From contig JADFRB010000077.1 in NCBI GenBank assembly GCA_022561525.1, forward strand, positions 1-7,723: DNA of 7,723 nt, in the 5' to 3' direction. Each line of letters starts with the position of its first letter. Positions within the stretch are counted from its first letter, which is position 1. The notes under the pieces are model-generated. The model was not told the DNA's origin. It was given only the letters and a program-made list of their open reading frames with translations, and made no database searches. A program made the position numbers and the translations under genes. Below, piece by piece: positions 1 through 6,599 of this stretch. Source of the stretch: Nitrospinota bacterium. GTDB lineage: Bacteria > Nitrospirota > Nitrospiria > Nitrospirales > UBA8639.

Positions 1-3000
1 ATTTGTGGCTGGTGCCATCGGACCCACCAATCGTACGGCCTGTCTGTCTCCCGATGTGAATAATCCCGCGTTTCGTGGCGTGACCTTTGACCAGTTACGA
101 AAAGCCTATTATGAGCAAGTCCGAGGTCTCATGGATGGGGGAGTCGATCTCCTACTGGTTGAAACGATCTTCGACACACTCAACTCCAAGGCCGCCTTTT
201 TTGCGATTGATCAATATCGGCAGGAACATGGCGTGGACATTGCGGTGATGGCGTCGGTCACGATTACGGATCTAAGCGGGCGAACCCTTTCTGGTCAAAC
301 CATTGAAGCCTTTTGGAATTCCATTGCCGATGCGCATCCATTTAGCGTCGGGATAAATTGTGCTTTGGGCGCGAAGCAAATGCGGCCCTATATTGAGGAA
401 CTGTCGAAACTCGCGCCGACCTATATTAGCTGCTATCCCAACGCCGGCCTTCCCAACGCCTTCGGGGGGTTTGATGAAACGCCCGAGCGCATGGGTGAGG
501 ATCTTCGTGATTTTGCTACCAATGGCTGGTTGAACATTGTCGGTGGATGCTGCGGAAGCACCCCGGAACATATTCATGCCATTGCTCAGGCTGTCCGGGA
601 TGTTCCTCCACACGGTGTTGTGTCAACTAGCCCAGTCACGCGATTGAGTGGGTTGGAGCCCTTGGTCATTCGGCCCGAATTGAACTTTATCAATATTGGT
701 GAACGAACCAATGTCACGGGCTCACCAAAATTTTCAAAATTGATTCTGAATGGCCAGTTTGAGGAAGCCCTTTCAGTCGCCCGCCAGCAAGTTGAAGGCG
801 GTGCGCAGATTATCGATGTCAATATGGACGAGGGCATGCTGGATTCGGAAAAAGCCATGGTGCATTTTTTGAATCTCATTGCCTCGGAACCAGATATTTG
901 CCGTGTGCCCCTTATGGTTGATAGTTCGAAGTGGTCAGTGATTGAAGCCGGGTTGCAATGCGTTCAAGGCAAAGGTGTGGTGAATTCCATCAGCCTCAAG
1001 GAAGGCGAAGAGAAGTTTAAAGAACACGCACGCTTGATCAAACGGTATGGCGCGGCTGTTGTCGTCATGGCGTTCGATGAAACCGGGCAGGCCGATACGG
1101 CCAAACGCAAGGTCGAAATTTGTACGAGGGCGTATAACATCCTAACTGAAGAAGTTGGGCTGTCTCCACAAGATATTATTTTCGATCCAAATATTCTGAC
1201 AGTGGCCACTGGCATGGAAGAGCATAATAATTATGCCGTCGACTTTATTGAAGCCACTCGGCAGATCAAGGCGACCCTCCCACACTGCAAAGTCAGCGGG
1301 GGGTTGAGCAATATTTCCTTTTCCTTCCGTGGCAATAACGTGGTGCGAGAAGCCATGCATTCGGCTTTTTTGTATCACGCGATTCAGGCTGGTTTGGATA
1401 TGGCGATCGTCAATGCCGGTCAATTGGGAGTGTATGAAGAAATTCCCAAGGATCTGCTTGAGCTCGTGGAAGATGTGTTGTTGAACCGTCGGTCAGATGC
1501 CACCGAGCGATTGGTCAACTTTGCGGAAACCGTGACACAAAAAGGGAAAGTGGTTGTTAAGGATGATGCCTGGCGGAAAGGCCCGGTGGGAGAGCGGTTG
1601 TCCCATGCCTTGGTAAAAGGCATTGTGGAATACATTGATGAAGATGTGGAAGAGGCGCGTCAACAATATGATCGGCCCCTGAAAGTTATTGAAGGACCGT
1701 TGATGGCAGGCATGAATGTGGTTGGCGAACTCTTTGGTGCCGGAAAAATGTTTTTGCCCCAAGTTGTGAAGAGTGCGCGTGTGATGAAGAAAGCCGTGGC
1801 CTACCTGCTTCCGTATATGGATGCTGAGAAAGAAAAAACTGGTAGCAGCAGTCAAGGAAAAATCCTGATGGCGACGGTCAAAGGCGATGTGCACGACATC
1901 GGAAAAAATATTGTGGGAGTTGTCTTGGGGTGTAACAACTACGAAATTATTGACCTCGGGGTCATGGTCCCTTGCGATAAGATTTTACAGAGGGCCAAGG
2001 AAGAAAAAGTCGATTTGATCGGATTGAGTGGACTCATCACACCATCATTAGATGAGATGGTGCACAATGCCAAAGAGATGGCCCGGGAAGGGTTTAATAT
2101 TCCGCTGCTCATCGGAGGAGCGACGACGAGCAAAGCACATACGGCAGTCAAAATTGCCCCTGGATACAAAGAGGTCGTCGTGCATGTGTTGGATGCTTCT
2201 CTGGCTGTCAATGTCGTGCGGCAATTGTTAAGCGAAGAAGCAAAGCCCGCGTTTGTCGAAAAAGTTCAACAGCAACAAGCCGCATCCCGCGAAGCCTACG
2301 AAAGGAAGAAGACTACGAAAAAACTGTTACCCTTGCAGGAGGCCCGCAAGCGACGAACGGCGATTGATTGGAAAGCCTCAGATATCGCCAAACCGAGTTT
2401 TCTAGGAACGCGGGTGATTGAGAGCCAGCCATTAGAAGATTTGGTGCCGGTTATCGATTGGTCGCCACTTTTTTATACGTGGGAGCTGAAGGGGCGGTAC
2501 CCGAAGATTTTCGACGATCCCACCCTTGGGAGCAAGGCGAAAGAATTGTTTGACGATGCTCAAGGCTTACTGAAAGAAATCATCGAGAAAAAATTACTCA
2601 CGGCCAAAGCCGTGTATGGAATTTTCCCGGCAAACAGTGTGGAAGATGATATTGAAGTGTATAAGGACGAGGCTCGATCGGAAGTGCTCACGACCTTTCA
2701 CACCCTCCGCCAGCAATTGGAAAAACCCAAAGGTGATGCCAACTATGCCTTAGCTGATTTCATTGCTCCGAAATCTACGGGGTTGCCCGACTATATTGGC
2801 GGGTTTGCGGTAACGGCAGGGATTGGCACCGACTCGCTGTGTGAGCGATTCGAAAAAGACCATGATGATTATAATTCGATTATGGTCAAAGCGCTTGCTG
2901 ATCGTCTGGCCGAAGCCTTTGCCGAGTGGCTGCATCGAGAAGCCCGAAAAGAATGGGGCTTTGGAAAAGAAGAAACCCTTTCAAATGAGGATTTAATCAA

Positions 3001-3304
3001 AGAGCGCTATCGTGGAATCCGTCCGGCCCCAGGCTATCCAGCTTGTCCGGATCATACTGAAAAAGGATTGTTGTTCGATCTTCTCGATGCTGAAAAGTCC
3101 ACCGGAATTCAACTCACCGAAACATTTGCCATGTTCCCCGCCGCCTCTGTCAGCGGCCTCTACTTCGCTCACCCTCAAGCCAAATACTTCTCTGTTGGGA
3201 AAATCGACCGCGATCAGGTGCAGGATTATGCCACCCGAAAACAGATGGAAGTCCCCACTGTCGAACGGTGGCTCTCGCCGAATCTTTTTTATGATCCTTC
3301 ATAG
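1..3304 (+). CDS. metH: Cobalamin-dependent methionine synthase MetH (5'-partial)
   Basis: MetH transfers a methyl group from 5-methyltetrahydrofolate to homocysteine through protein-bound cobalamin, giving methionine and tetrahydrofolate in the cytoplasm. The frame is open from base 2, so the gene starts off the left edge; the GTG at 5 is an internal valine. Numbering from it, 1099 residues are visible. The homocysteine domain fills about 1-197 with zinc-ligand cysteines at 119, 182 and 183 (INCALG and [10 protein letters not shown]). The pterin domain starts near 228 ([13 protein letters not shown]). The helical cap includes [15 protein letters not shown] at 563. The cobalamin domain has GDVHDIGKN with axial ligand His630 and [11 protein letters not shown] at 675. 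The AdoMet reactivation domain ends the protein, with [15 protein letters not shown] from 1006. Aligning these landmarks with the 1227-residue E. coli enzyme from memory puts about 128 residues off-window. All modules, including reactivation, are intact. No start-site regulation is visible; any cobalamin riboswitch would lie upstream. Confidence 0.98.
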   Translation, partial: FVAGAIGPTNRTACLSPDVNNPAFRGVTFDQLRKAYYEQVRGLMDGGVDLLLVETIFDTLNSKAAFFAIDQYRQEHGVDIAVMASVTITDLSGRTLSGQTIEAFWNSIADAHPFSVGINCALGAKQMRPYIEELSKLAPTYISCYPNAGLPNAFGGFDETPERMGEDLRDFATNGWLNIVGGCCGSTPEHIHAIAQAVRDVPPHGVVSTSPVTRLSGLEPLVIRPELNFINIGERTNVTGSPKFSKLILNGQFEEALSVARQQVEGGAQIIDVNMDEGMLDSEKAMVHFLNLIASEPDICRVPLMVDSSKWSVIEAGLQCVQGKGVVNSISLKEGEEKFKEHARLIKRYGAAVVVMAFDETGQADTAKRKVEICTRAYNILTEEVGLSPQDIIFDPNILTVATGMEEHNNYAVDFIEATRQIKATLPHCKVSGGLSNISFSFRGNNVVREAMHSAFLYHAIQAGLDMAIVNAGQLGVYEEIPKDLLELVEDVLLNRRSDATERLVNFAETVTQKGKVVVKDDAWRKGPVGERLSHALVKGIVEYIDEDVEEARQQYDRPLKVIEGPLMAGMNVVGELFGAGKMFLPQVVKSARVMKKAVAYLLPYMDAEKEKTGSSSQGKILMATVKGDVHDIGKNIVGVVLGCNNYEIIDLGVMVPCDKILQRAKEEKVDLIGLSGLITPSLDEMVHNAKEMAREGFNIPLLIGGATTSKAHTAVKIAPGYKEVVVHVLDASLAVNVVRQLLSEEAKPAFVEKVQQQQAASREAYERKKTTKKLLPLQEARKRRTAIDWKASDIAKPSFLGTRVIESQPLEDLVPVIDWSPLFYTWELKGRYPKIFDDPTLGSKAKELFDDAQGLLKEIIEKKLLTAKAVYGIFPANSVEDDIEVYKDEARSEVLTTFHTLRQQLEKPKGDANYALADFIAPKSTGLPDYIGGFAVTAGIGTDSLCERFEKDHDDYNSIMVKALADRLAEAFAEWLHREARKEWGFGKEETLSNEDLIKERYRGIRPAPGYPACPDHTEKGLLFDLLDAEKSTGIQLTETFAMFPAASVSGLYFAHPQAKYFSVGKIDRDQVQDYATRKQMEVPTVERWLSPNLFYDPS

Positions 3305-3312
3305 CGATTATT

Positions 3313-3388
3313 AAAAAAACAGGCTCTTCTCCCAAGCGAGTGGGTAAATTTTGGCGAGGCATTTCCTGAAAGGCTCGCTGGAGAAGAG
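3313..3388 (-). terminator. Candidate intrinsic terminator formed by the element's left end
   Basis: Bases 3324-3332 (CTCTTCTCC) pair with 3380-3388 and bases 3335-3340 (AGCGAG) pair with 3374-3379. The result is a 15-bp stem with a two-base bulge at 3333-3334 and a 33-base loop. Read on the minus strand, the stem is followed after four bases by seven T's (3319-3313), the layout of a Rho-independent terminator. It could stop transcripts from the SPFH gene before they run antisense into metH. On the plus strand only TTTTT at 3398-3402, about ten bases past the stem, is available, so it is weaker for metH. The loop is long, and the same arm also pairs with the far end of the element, so the fold is uncertain. 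Confidence 0.45.
3314..3322. repeat. Left copy of putative target-site duplication (AAAAAACAG)
   Basis: This nonamer touches the left inverted-repeat end of the 405-bp element and is repeated exactly at 3727-3735, touching the right end. The left copy sits in a run of seven A's directly after the metH stop, so part of the match could be chance; the CAG that follows makes chance less likely. The last G may belong to the element. Confidence 0.6.
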
Positions 3389-3455
3389 GTTGGTGGGGTT
3401 TTTGACCGTGGGAAAAGTGGCCAGGCGTTCTTGAGGCTTCACGCTGATCATCCCT

Positions 3456-3470
3456 CCCCTTTGTAAGGGG
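3456..3470. repeat. Short perfect hairpin, CCCCTT-TGT-AAGGGG
   Basis: This is a six-base perfect stem with a three-base loop inside the left half of the element. Its core TTTGTAAGG is the inverted counterpart of CCTTACAAA in the hairpin at 3662-3682, so the two form a nested inverted pair about 190 bases apart. Such C-rich/TTACAAA/G-rich hairpins occur as scattered intergenic repeats in several bacteria (recollection, not a search). Confidence 0.7.
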
Positions 3471-3661
3471 ACCTGCCGGCGCGCCGGAGCGCTTGGGCGA
3501 AGGCGTGGGCTGGGTGGGGTAGAGCCCGCGGCAAGGAGCGAGCCGCAGGCATGCTGAAAGCCTGGACCGGATTCGACACCAGGCTGCTGAGGTTCTCACG
3601 AATCTGGATGGGGTGCGCGAAGAGCGATCTGAGCGGCTGTCGTGACCCTCTACCTCCCCTT

Positions 3662-3682
3662 CCCCTCCTTACAAAGGAGGGG
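3662..3682. repeat. Perfect 9-bp hairpin, CCCCTCCTT-ACA-AAGGAGGGG
   Basis: Bases 3662-3670 are the exact reverse complement of 3674-3682 with loop ACA. It lies 9 bases inside the right terminal inverted repeat of the element, and its core is inverted relative to the hairpin at 3456-3470. The right arm also reads as a strong Shine-Dalgarno (AAGGAGG), but no start codon with a plausible gene follows. Confidence 0.75.
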
Positions 3683-3726
3683 CGTGAAAACCGCCAGAAG
3701 TCACCCACACGATTTGGAGAAGAGCC

Positions 3727-3735
3727 AAAAAACAG
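3727..3735. repeat. Right copy of putative target-site duplication (AAAAAACAG)
   Basis: This is the exact partner of 3314-3322, immediately outside the right inverted-repeat end (GGAGAAGAGCC ending at 3726). If the pair is a true duplication, the pre-insertion site joined the DNA just after metH to AT-rich DNA downstream of the SPFH gene. Confidence 0.6.
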
Positions 3736-3780
3736 ATTCCTAAGAATTTTGGTTTGGGATTCAGAGAGAATTTTGTTTGA

Positions 3781-4572
3781 CTAATCACTATCCAAATTGG
3801 ATCCTTGTCTCGAATCAGAACCCTGAGAAACTTTGGTTTTTATTGGAATGGGTTCAGTTTGAGCAGGCATGCCATAGACAAGAGTGTTCCCCGAAGATTG
3901 TCCCATGATCTCAAGAATTCTTAGTTGCATTAAGTGAGGGTTTTTCTCGACGAGCTGTGCTGCGTTTGCAAGATTTCGTAAGGCGGCTGATTCCCCTCTT
4001 GTTTTTTCAAGAAGAGCCAAACTTTCTTGCTTAGCTTTTACAACTTGGGTGTAGATTTTCTTTAGTTCTCCAGGGAGCATTATATCCTTTATATCAACGG
4101 TGAGAAGATTTATCCCCATTTCTTCAGCCTTAGGGGAAGTAATCTCCAAAAGACGTTGGCCAAACTCTTGCCGTTGGTTTAGCAAATCATCCATTGTCGC
4201 CCCCCCAATAATTTTCCGAAGTGCCAGTTGTAGCTCTAAGTAGAGTGTGGATTGATAGTTTTCATTTTTATTAACCGCGGTTTCTGGGTTAATGACTTCA
4301 TATTTAGCTGCAAGGCTAACTTTTAATTGGACCCCATCGGAACTTAGAACTTCTTGCCCGCTTACTGAAAGAAGTGTGGGTCGAAGATCAATTTTTTCGA
4401 TTGATGAAAACATGGGAATGAGGAAATACAAGCCTGGCCCCAGTAAACCAATAAATTTTCCCTTGGTATATTTTAATCCCTTTTCGTAATCATAAATCGT
4501 TATTCTCTTGATTGAAGATCGGAAAGCGAAAATAAGAATAATCAAAATTAAAATGGTGACGAGGTATTCCAT
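3781..4572 (-). CDS. SPFH/stomatin (band 7, slipin-like) membrane protein
   Basis: The protein has 263 residues, the usual slipin size. A hydrophobic N-terminal anchor spans about 3-18 (EYLVTILILIILIFAF). The SPFH/band 7 domain follows at about 22-185, with family-typical GLLGPGLYFLIPMF, IDLRPTLLSVSGQEVLSSDGV and a stretch from YQSTLYLELQLALRKIIG. Next come the charged helical EKTRGESAALRNLANAAQLV and NPHLMQLRILEIMG, which match the end of stomatins, and a polar tail of about 25 residues. Such proteins oligomerise on the inner membrane and scaffold microdomains or membrane proteases; the partner here is unknown. Slipins often sit beside an NfeD-type gene, but none is seen. ATG at 4572 is preceded by GGAG nine bases away. 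The DNA is AT-rich: only 34 of 120 bases at 4441-4560 are G/C, far below metH, hinting at acquisition or different selection. The family call is firm; the role is not. Confidence 0.93.
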   Translation of the reverse strand: MEYLVTILILIILIFAFRSSIKRITIYDYEKGLKYTKGKFIGLLGPGLYFLIPMFSSIEKIDLRPTLLSVSGQEVLSSDGVQLKVSLAAKYEVINPETAVNKNENYQSTLYLELQLALRKIIGGATMDDLLNQRQEFGQRLLEITSPKAEEMGINLLTVDIKDIMLPGELKKIYTQVVKAKQESLALLEKTRGESAALRNLANAAQLVEKNPHLMQLRILEIMGQSSGNTLVYGMPAQTEPIPIKTKVSQGSDSRQGSNLDSD

Positions 4573-4991
4573 TCTCTCATTCTCCAGTAAAAAATGGATA
4601 AGTTCGGTCCAGCCTCAAAGGCCCCCAAATTACACGCGGAGGTTTTAACCTGCAAGGCGGTTAATCTGGTGCCAATTGGCAGGGCCTTAGAGACAGAACC
4701 GTAGGGAGTTGAACCCAAGTGCGTGGCATGCACAACCTGGTGGAGAGCAACGCACAGGACTAGAAAGCCGATGTCAATCTAGCTGCTGCTATCTCCCAAC
4801 TAAGAGGATACTATTGTTGAGAAAAAATATCTATGGTGGGAATTGGGAGAATATTTACCACCAGGAGATCAAAGGAGCAGTTTTAGGAACTAATTACTTG
4901 TTGACTTTTTGAAAACAATTTCACAGGAAATAAATAACCGCTACGACGGTCGGATTATAGTGAATGGCGAAGAAAAGGTGACCAGAAAAAC
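4573..4991. other. Gene-free intergenic stretch with small palindromes
   Basis: These 419 bases upstream of the SPFH gene show no reading frame that looks like protein; open frames on both strands are low in recognisable motifs and lack good ribosome sites. Visible structure includes AAGGCCC (4618-4624) facing GGGCCTT (4682-4688), which encloses a palindrome AGGTTTTAACCT and the perfect 12-base palindrome TGCCAATTGGCA at 4670-4681. TGGTGG (4834-4839) faces CCACCA (4858-4863). The SPFH promoter should lie here on the minus strand, but I cannot pick one out with confidence. The 4618-4688 fold could be a small repeat, a 5' leader structure of the SPFH transcript, or chance. Confidence 0.5.
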
Positions 4992-5498
4992 TTAGGAGGA
5001 CAAGGCCATGGACACTTCGGCGGGTTCCTGGAACATGGAGTCGATGCTGACGGCTTTTAGGGCATCGGTGATCCAGGTGTACCGTTCTTGTGCCCAGGTG
5101 TTGAATACTTCAGTGTCTTGAAACATGAGATCCCAGGCTTTGACGCCATCGAGGAGGAGGAGTTGGTGAGGTTTATTGTGTCCGGGAAAGTAGACGACTA
5201 AGACGGCCGAGTTTCCCATCACGCTGATATCGGTAAACATGTGAATCATGGACTCCTTTGGGAGATAGACTGAACGGGAAGCGGCTTCGACTATCGGTCC
5301 ATACACACGGTGTAAAAATTGTTGGATCGTTTCATAGGGTGACTTGGATTCATGGAGTTGGGTGTTTGGCGTTTCGCCAATAAGATTCGACGTCAAGTAG
5401 TCTGTGGCTTCCCAACTCGGCATGGCACCAGAATTCACCAGAGAATCCATGAGATAGGCAAGCCAATTTCGGTCAAATTTCTGGGTAGACGTCTTCAT
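4992..5498 (-). CDS. Hypothetical 168-residue soluble protein
   Basis: I do not recognise this family. The protein begins MKTSTQKFDRNWLAYL. It has no signal peptide, no membrane segment and no cysteine, so it is probably cytoplasmic. It seems to alternate helices (about 8-22, 54-74, 130-150) with a central sheet-like stretch (about 85-118: MFTDISVMGNSAVLVVYFPG, then HQLLLLDGVKAWDL). It is rich in Trp, Tyr and Met, with no obvious catalytic motif. AAGGAG at 5506-5511 lies 7 bases before the ATG at 5498 and 4 before an adjacent ATG at 5501, so 5498 is preferred. The frame stays open upstream to an ATG at 5585, but that stretch is inside a palindromic repeat and should not be counted. Nothing else in the window is clearly co-transcribed with it. 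Coding is supported by base composition, the ribosome site and a protein-like residue pattern. Confidence 0.75.
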   Translation of the reverse strand: MKTSTQKFDRNWLAYLMDSLVNSGAMPSWEATDYLTSNLIGETPNTQLHESKSPYETIQQFLHRVYGPIVEAASRSVYLPKESMIHMFTDISVMGNSAVLVVYFPGHNKPHQLLLLDGVKAWDLMFQDTEVFNTWAQERYTWITDALKAVSIDSMFQEPAEVSMALSS

Positions 5499-5505
5499 CA
5501 TTATG

Positions 5506-5511
5506 CTCCTT
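5506..5511 (-). promoter_or_regulatory. Ribosome binding site AAGGAG that sets the start at 5498
   Basis: Read on the minus strand, AAGGAG is followed by CAT and then two consecutive ATG codons in frame. The second gives the standard 7-base spacing. Its first three bases on the minus strand (5511-5509) are also the outermost bases of the inverted repeat at 5509-5673, so element and translation signal overlap. This rules out the longer upstream frame. Confidence 0.7.
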
Positions 5512-5673
5512 AGGGTTCGCGCAAGAATAACTTCCCATGTTTGAGTGCTGAGATGCCTGTCTGGCAAGGCGCGAGGATTGCGCATACTCCTCGTATGGAA
5601 AGGACGAGCAACGCTGCCAGACTGGATGGATCGGCGCCTAAACAGGGGAAGTTATTTTTGTGCGAGCCCTAAG
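5509..5673. repeat. Palindromic intergenic element, about 165 bp
   Basis: The arms 5509-5537 and 5645-5673 are inverted copies matching at about 25 of 29 positions, from CTTAGGG at the outer end to ATAACTTCCC at the inner end. A second nested pair, GTCTGGCA at 5559-5566 and TGCCAGAC at 5615-5622, is perfect. Between them lies a further partial palindrome around CATACTCCTCGTATG. No protein is encoded. The core on the minus strand, GCGCCTTGCCAGAC, resembles GCAGCCTTGCTGGAC in the element at 7510-7685, suggesting one repeat family. I see no clear target-site duplication. It lies between the 168-residue gene and the MscS-like gene, and a transcript across it would fold strongly. Confidence 0.7.
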
Positions 5674-5762
5674 ATATGGATGCTACCCAAGGATGGCTTC
5701 TTAGTTGTCTGTGTTCTGTATGTCTTGGACCGAGGGCGTTTGTATCTCGTAGCCCTTCATTG

Positions 5763-6596
5763 TTAGGTTTGTTGGGGGTTAATGGTAGTGGGGGCGTCAT
5801 TTAATCGGGAGGCTGGTATGACGACTTTCTTTCCTTCCACGTCGAGAACAATGACCATCGCGGTGAGGTCCACAACTGTTCCCGTCATTTCGCCAACCTG
5901 GACTTGTTGCCCGATTTGAATAAAATGGCGAACCGAGTAGGTGCCAATGAGATTTCGGACGGCTGGTCCTGCACCCAGTCCGATGGATAAGGCCACTGTA
6001 GCTACCAATCCCGCCGCAAGGATCAATAAAAACGAGGCCAAGAAACTCGTATCAAATCCTAATCTGGAGACAGCCATGATGCCCACCACGAGGATGGACA
6101 ACGCATAGATCAGGTGCCCGGCCATCCTTGCCGCAGGCAATCCAGCCGATTCACATGTGGCTGTGACCAATGTGCGTAATGCCCTGGCACCAAACAACCC
6201 GATCAGGACAATCAGAGCTGCGAAGATGAGATCCGGAAGCGCATAGGCTAGAGAGATCAGCGCTTCAGTGAGAACCTCCAGCTTTAATGCTCGGGCCGCC
6301 GAAATAAGAAAGAGGAGAAAAATTACCCAAAACATGAGGGCTCCGATGATGTGAGCCCCTGTTTTCTGTAGGCCGAGTTGTTGGAAGAAGGAGGTGATGC
6401 CCCAACTGTCCAGGAGCCGATTGAAGTGTGCAAATTCCAAGATACGGCGTATGGCGCTACTGACAAGCCGACCAAGAATGATGCCCACTGTTACCAGAAC
6501 AAGCGCGCCCAGAATGTTTGGAAGAAAGGTAATGATCATATCCAAACTATCGTAGAGTGATTCTTCCAGTGGCAGGCTGAACGGGCTTTGGTCCAT
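5763..6596 (-). CDS. MscS/CmpX-like small membrane channel protein
   Basis: The protein has 277 residues. Hydrophobic segments lie at about 26-45, 82-101, 119-139, 158-178 and 187-209. The third through fifth region ends in ALSIGLGAGPAVRNLIGTY, which resembles the pore-lining glycine/alanine helix of MscS. A beta-type domain follows at about 225-266 (QIGQQVQVGEMTGTVVDL, then KKVVIPASRLND), matching the MscS pattern of an exposed loop ending in IPNS-like residues. It stops soon after, so the alpha/beta cage of E. coli MscS is missing, as in the CmpX-like conserved-TM-helix group. It should sit in the inner membrane, probably as an oligomer, in osmotic or envelope-stress response; conductance is not shown by sequence. 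ATG at 6596 follows AGGAG (6605-6609) by 8 bases. It starts 3 bases after the transglycosylase stop codon. Confidence 0.88.
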   Translation of the reverse strand: MDQSPFSLPLEESLYDSLDMIITFLPNILGALVLVTVGIILGRLVSSAIRRILEFAHFNRLLDSWGITSFFQQLGLQKTGAHIIGALMFWVIFLLFLISAARALKLEVLTEALISLAYALPDLIFAALIVLIGLFGARALRTLVTATCESAGLPAARMAGHLIYALSILVVGIMAVSRLGFDTSFLASFLLILAAGLVATVALSIGLGAGPAVRNLIGTYSVRHFIQIGQQVQVGEMTGTVVDLTAMVIVLDVEGKKVVIPASRLNDAPTTINPQQT

Positions 6597-6599
6597 GCG

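Larger units (their letters stand above)
3322..3726. mobile_element. MITE-like non-coding element with terminal inverted repeats
   Basis: This GC-rich block (46 of 60 bases G/C at 3481-3540) fills most of the gap between two convergent genes. Its ends, 3322-3356 and 3692-3726, are inverted copies matching at 29 of 35 positions, with the outermost 11 (GGCTCTTCTCC / GGAGAAGAGCC) perfect. Outside both ends lies AAAAAACAG (3314-3322 and 3727-3735), as expected of a target-site duplication; the shared G leaves its length at 8 or 9 bp. Inside are two perfect hairpins (CCCCTT at 3456-3461 with AAGGGG at 3465-3470; a 9-bp stem at 3662-3682), a 12-bp palindrome at 3476-3487 (CCGGCGCGCCGG), and a hairpin built from the left end (3324-3388). 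No reading frame inside resembles a protein I know, so if it moved it depended on a transposase elsewhere. It may instead be an older extragenic palindrome family; the flanking direct repeat favours insertion. Confidence 0.72.

Noticed and set aside
272..2935. Several minus-strand frames within metH
   Set aside because: They are shadows of a strongly conserved coding frame on the plus strand, with no ribosome sites or family resemblance.
3150..3599. Minus-strand open frame of 149 codons over the metH end and the repeat element
   Set aside because: It overlaps metH antisense and the element; the predicted protein is Arg/Pro/Ser-rich with no motif, as GC-rich repeats often give.
4695..4735. 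GGGTTCAACTCCC on the minus strand, like a tRNA T-loop, and ACGGTTC, like a group II intron domain V end
   Set aside because: The T-stem has only three pairs, with no acceptor, anticodon or D arm; the partner strand of domain V is missing.
4709..4912. Plus-strand 67-codon frame in the intergenic stretch
   Set aside because: No ribosome site or recognisable motif, and composition is not protein-like.
4911..4935. AACAATTTCACAGGAAA, reminiscent of the lac leader of cloning vectors, with TTGACT about 15 bases before it
   Set aside because: The match is short and not identical to the lac sequence, no -10 box is at proper spacing, and only an antisense gene lies downstream; taken as coincidence, not vector contamination.
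5499..5585. N-terminal extension of the 168-residue protein to an ATG at 5585
   Set aside because: The extension lies inside the palindromic element, has no ribosome site, and a good AAGGAG sits at the internal ATG pair.
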